The position numbers were made by a program, and so were the translations under genes. Below are positions 6,772 through 8,177 of a stretch of 8,177 nt of DNA, one piece after another. Below the pieces are notes generated by a model. It saw nothing but the letters and a program-made list of their open reading frames with translations, was not told the DNA's origin and did not search any database. Location of the stretch: the NCBI GenBank assembly GCA_046728035.1, contig JBKPDT010000282.1, forward strand, positions 1-8,177, in the 5' to 3' direction. This DNA is from DASRWT01 sp046728035 (GTDB taxonomy: Bacteria; Methylomirabilota; Methylomirabilia; Rokubacteriales; CSP1-6). Position 1 is the stretch's first letter; each line of letters opens with the position of its first letter.

Positions 6772-7376
6772 CGAAGCCACTGGCCTCCCTCGTGCGAATC
6801 GGTGCCTCGCTGGTCGCATGCCTTGCCCTCTGGGTCACGCCGACGGCGGCTCAGGATGTGACTGCCGACGTGCGGACCTGGTCCGGCGAGTCCTGGCGCC
6901 TGGCGCAGCCCTCGCTTGAGATTTTCTACACGATCCCCGCACCGGCCAAGGGTGGCGTCGCCGACTCATATGGCGCGCCCCCGCCCGGCGCTTCGGGCGC
7001 CGGTAGCGGCCAATCGCTGTCCATGTCCGGTCCGCTCCTGGCTCTCGAGAGCTTTTTCGACTCGGGCCCCGGGCCGCGGCAGGGTCACCGGCAGGCCGAG
7101 TACATCACCATCCGTCGCGGCGCGGTCGAGACGCAGATGCCGCTCGCGACCATCACGAGCCTGACGTTCACGCGCCAGCCCGTCTCGGGCAGCACGCTGC
7201 CGCCCTACTACGTCGGCCGGCACTTCCGGTATGCCGCGACCGCGGTCCTGACCGACGGCTCCCGGGTCGAGGGCGACTACATCAATCTCGGGACACTGAT
7301 CCTGCGGGGCCAGACGGCTCAGGGCCGCCTGGACATTTCCTGGGAAGACATCGAGTCCGTTCGCTTCCAACGCTAG
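6768..7376 (+). CDS. Uncharacterised secreted protein between tadC and tadG
   Basis: A 202-residue protein I do not recognise. Residues 1-28 look like a signal peptide (hydrophobic 11-23, cleavage likely at TAA/QD), so it should act outside the cytoplasm. A possible lipobox LVAC (15-18) offers a lipoprotein alternative, but its hydrophobic stretch is short and broken by Arg10. After a Gly/Pro/Ser-rich middle (about 60-85), two stretches resemble each other: EYITIRRGAVETQMPLATIT...LTF (about 110-134) and AVLTDGSRVEGDY...GRLDISWEDIESVRF (about 157-200). Both alternate hydrophobic and polar residues as in small beta-barrels, ending in an 'I-x-x-[LV]-x-F' strand. It sits where Tad loci often carry tadD or tadE/F, but has no TPR repeats and no TadE-type N-terminus. 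The four-base overlap with tadC ties it to pilus production; the job is unknown. Confidence 0.75.
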   Translation: MTKPLASLVRIGASLVACLALWVTPTAAQDVTADVRTWSGESWRLAQPSLEIFYTIPAPAKGGVADSYGAPPPGASGAGSGQSLSMSGPLLALESFFDSGPGPRQGHRQAEYITIRRGAVETQMPLATITSLTFTRQPVSGSTLPPYYVGRHFRYAATAVLTDGSRVEGDYINLGTLILRGQTAQGRLDISWEDIESVRFQR

Positions 7377-7380
7377 GGAC

Positions 7381-7386
7381 GAGGAG
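7381..7386 (+). promoter_or_regulatory. Ribosome binding site for the TadG-like gene
   Basis: GAGGAG lies ten bases before the ATG at 7397, in the only gap (20 bases) between this gene and its neighbour. A closer AGGG at 7391-7394 is too near the start to be the main site. Confidence 0.5.
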
Positions 7387-7396
7387 AACGAGGGCC

Positions 7397-8177
7397 ATGA
7401 GATTCCAATGGTTGCGTGACCGGCTGCACAACGAGCGAGGCAGCGTTCTCCTCTTCACGTTCACGCTGCTCGTCTTCCTGCTGGTGATGGGCGGGTTCGC
7501 TATGGACTTCGCCTACCAGGCCGCCGCGCGCACCGAGCTGCAGCGAAGCATCGACGCCGCCGCCCTCGCCGGAGCCGGCAAGCTCGGCTTCGACAACACG
7601 GTCTTCGATACCGCGCGCGGGAACGCCCGTCAGTACGGGATCTGGAATCCCCTCCGAACCGGTACGATGACCCTCGACCTGAATACGGCCAACGACGCGA
7701 ACGGCAACATCGTGCTGGGTATCTGGAACGCGGGGACCTTCAGCCCGTCGCTCGCGGGCAACCAGGTCAATGCCGTCCGCTGCCAGATCCAGACGACGAT
7801 CCCGACCTCGTTCCTGCGGCTGCTCGGTATCAACACCCTGCCCGTGGCCGCCAACGCGATCGCGGTGTCCAACCCGCCGGCGCTTCCGGGGTGCAACACG
7901 CCGATCCTGCCCATCGCGGTGACCCCCTGCGCGTTCTTCGATGCAGGCACCGGACAGTACAACAACAGCAATGGTTGCGGCACCGGCCTCACCTGGATTT
8001 CGAGCAACCGGATCTGCGACAACTCGCCGGGCAGCGCGCAGTCGTGCAACTCCGCGGCCTGGGCCAGTCTGGATGGCACCAACTGGACCAATACCCAGCA
8101 CCAGGGGGCCATCTCGAACGCGGGGCTCGAGAACCCGGCGTGCAATGCCACGGCGCCTGCTGGCACCAATACCTACC
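7397..8177 (+). CDS. tadG: TadG-like pilus assembly / pseudopilin-type protein, N-terminal part (3' truncated by window)
   Basis: The frame is open from ATG 7397 to the right edge, giving 260 residues without a stop. The N-terminus MRFQWLRDRLHNERGSVLLF followed by a hydrophobic segment (about 16-38) and DFAYQAAARTELQRSIDAAALAGAGKL is the hallmark of the 'Tad' TadE/G-like domain: a short basic cytoplasmic end, an 'ERGS' turn, one membrane helix, and an amphipathic helix with 'lQ..aDAAALAGA'. The remainder is periplasmic. It holds seven cysteines (129, 166, 178, 194, 207, 217, 249) and is rich in Asn, Thr and Gly. Many TadG proteins carry a von Willebrand A domain further on; none is visible in this part, and the missing C-terminus could change that. 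TadG is thought to be a minor pilin or envelope anchor for the pilus. The symbol is assigned by domain and position, so tadE/F-like or other 'TadG-related' naming is possible. Confidence 0.82.
   Translation, partial: MRFQWLRDRLHNERGSVLLFTFTLLVFLLVMGGFAMDFAYQAAARTELQRSIDAAALAGAGKLGFDNTVFDTARGNARQYGIWNPLRTGTMTLDLNTANDANGNIVLGIWNAGTFSPSLAGNQVNAVRCQIQTTIPTSFLRLLGINTLPVAANAIAVSNPPALPGCNTPILPIAVTPCAFFDAGTGQYNNSNGCGTGLTWISSNRICDNSPGSAQSCNSAAWASLDGTNWTNTQHQGAISNAGLENPACNATAPAGTNTY

Noticed and set aside
4788..6819. Two long minus-strand open frames opposite tadB and tadC
   Set aside because: They are shadows of TadB and TadC, whose membrane topology and T2SSF domains are unmistakable on the plus strand.
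6810..6821. Lipobox (LVAC) in the 202-residue protein as evidence for a lipoprotein
   Set aside because: The hydrophobic stretch before the Cys is only about seven residues and is interrupted by Arg10, while a normal signal peptidase I site (TAA/QD) follows. I keep it only as an alternative in the feature entry.
7373..8169. Minus-strand open frames opposite the TadG-like gene
   Set aside because: The plus strand has a proper ribosome site, ATG and the TadE/G N-terminal signature and stays open to the window end; the antisense frames show no domain.

Overview
This window is an almost uninterrupted stretch of a Tad (tight adherence) / Flp type IVc pilus assembly locus. All genes read left to right. 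The DNA is very GC-rich (by eye about two thirds G+C, with G/C-ending codons throughout). An outer-membrane secretin (CpaC/RcpA) means a diderm, Gram-negative-type host. Composition and layout would fit a GC-rich environmental lineage such as Rokubacteria/Methylomirabilota, a deltaproteobacterial group or Acidobacteria, but I cannot fix the taxon from sequence alone.

Layout: (1) 2-370, C-terminal end of CpaB/RcpC, cut by the window edge. (2) 367-825, a small secreted protein made of a lone secretin-type 'pilus assembly N-terminal' domain with a CpaB-like tail. (3) 855-2282, the CpaC/RcpA secretin. (4) 2296-3528, the CpaE/TadZ localisation ATPase with a degenerate receiver domain. (5) 3532-4896, the CpaF/TadA secretion ATPase. 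(6) 4896-5828 and 5836-6771, the inner-membrane platform proteins TadB and TadC. (7) 6768-7376, an unrecognised secreted 202-residue protein. (8) 7397-8177, the start of a TadG-like pseudopilin/anchor protein, cut by the right edge.

How they fit together (family knowledge plus context): TadA hydrolyses ATP and drives TadB/TadC to assemble Flp pilin. TadZ places the machine in the cell. The CpaC secretin ring, stabilised or modulated by CpaB, lets the fibre cross the outer membrane. TadE/F/G-type proteins act as minor pilins or envelope anchors. The major Flp pilin, the prepilin peptidase (TadV/CpaA), TadD and TadE/F are not in this window and may lie outside it.

Genes abut or overlap at nearly every junction (GTGA, TGATG and ATGA overlaps, or gaps of at most 29 bases). 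This is what a single, translationally coupled operon looks like. There is no gap long enough for an internal promoter, terminator or RNA gene that I could support, and I see no mobile elements, CRISPR arrays, tRNAs or rRNAs. I found no wholly new system. The least-explained parts are the pil_N/CpaB-tail protein, the unrecognised protein between tadC and tadG, and the cysteine-rich TadG-like ectodomain.
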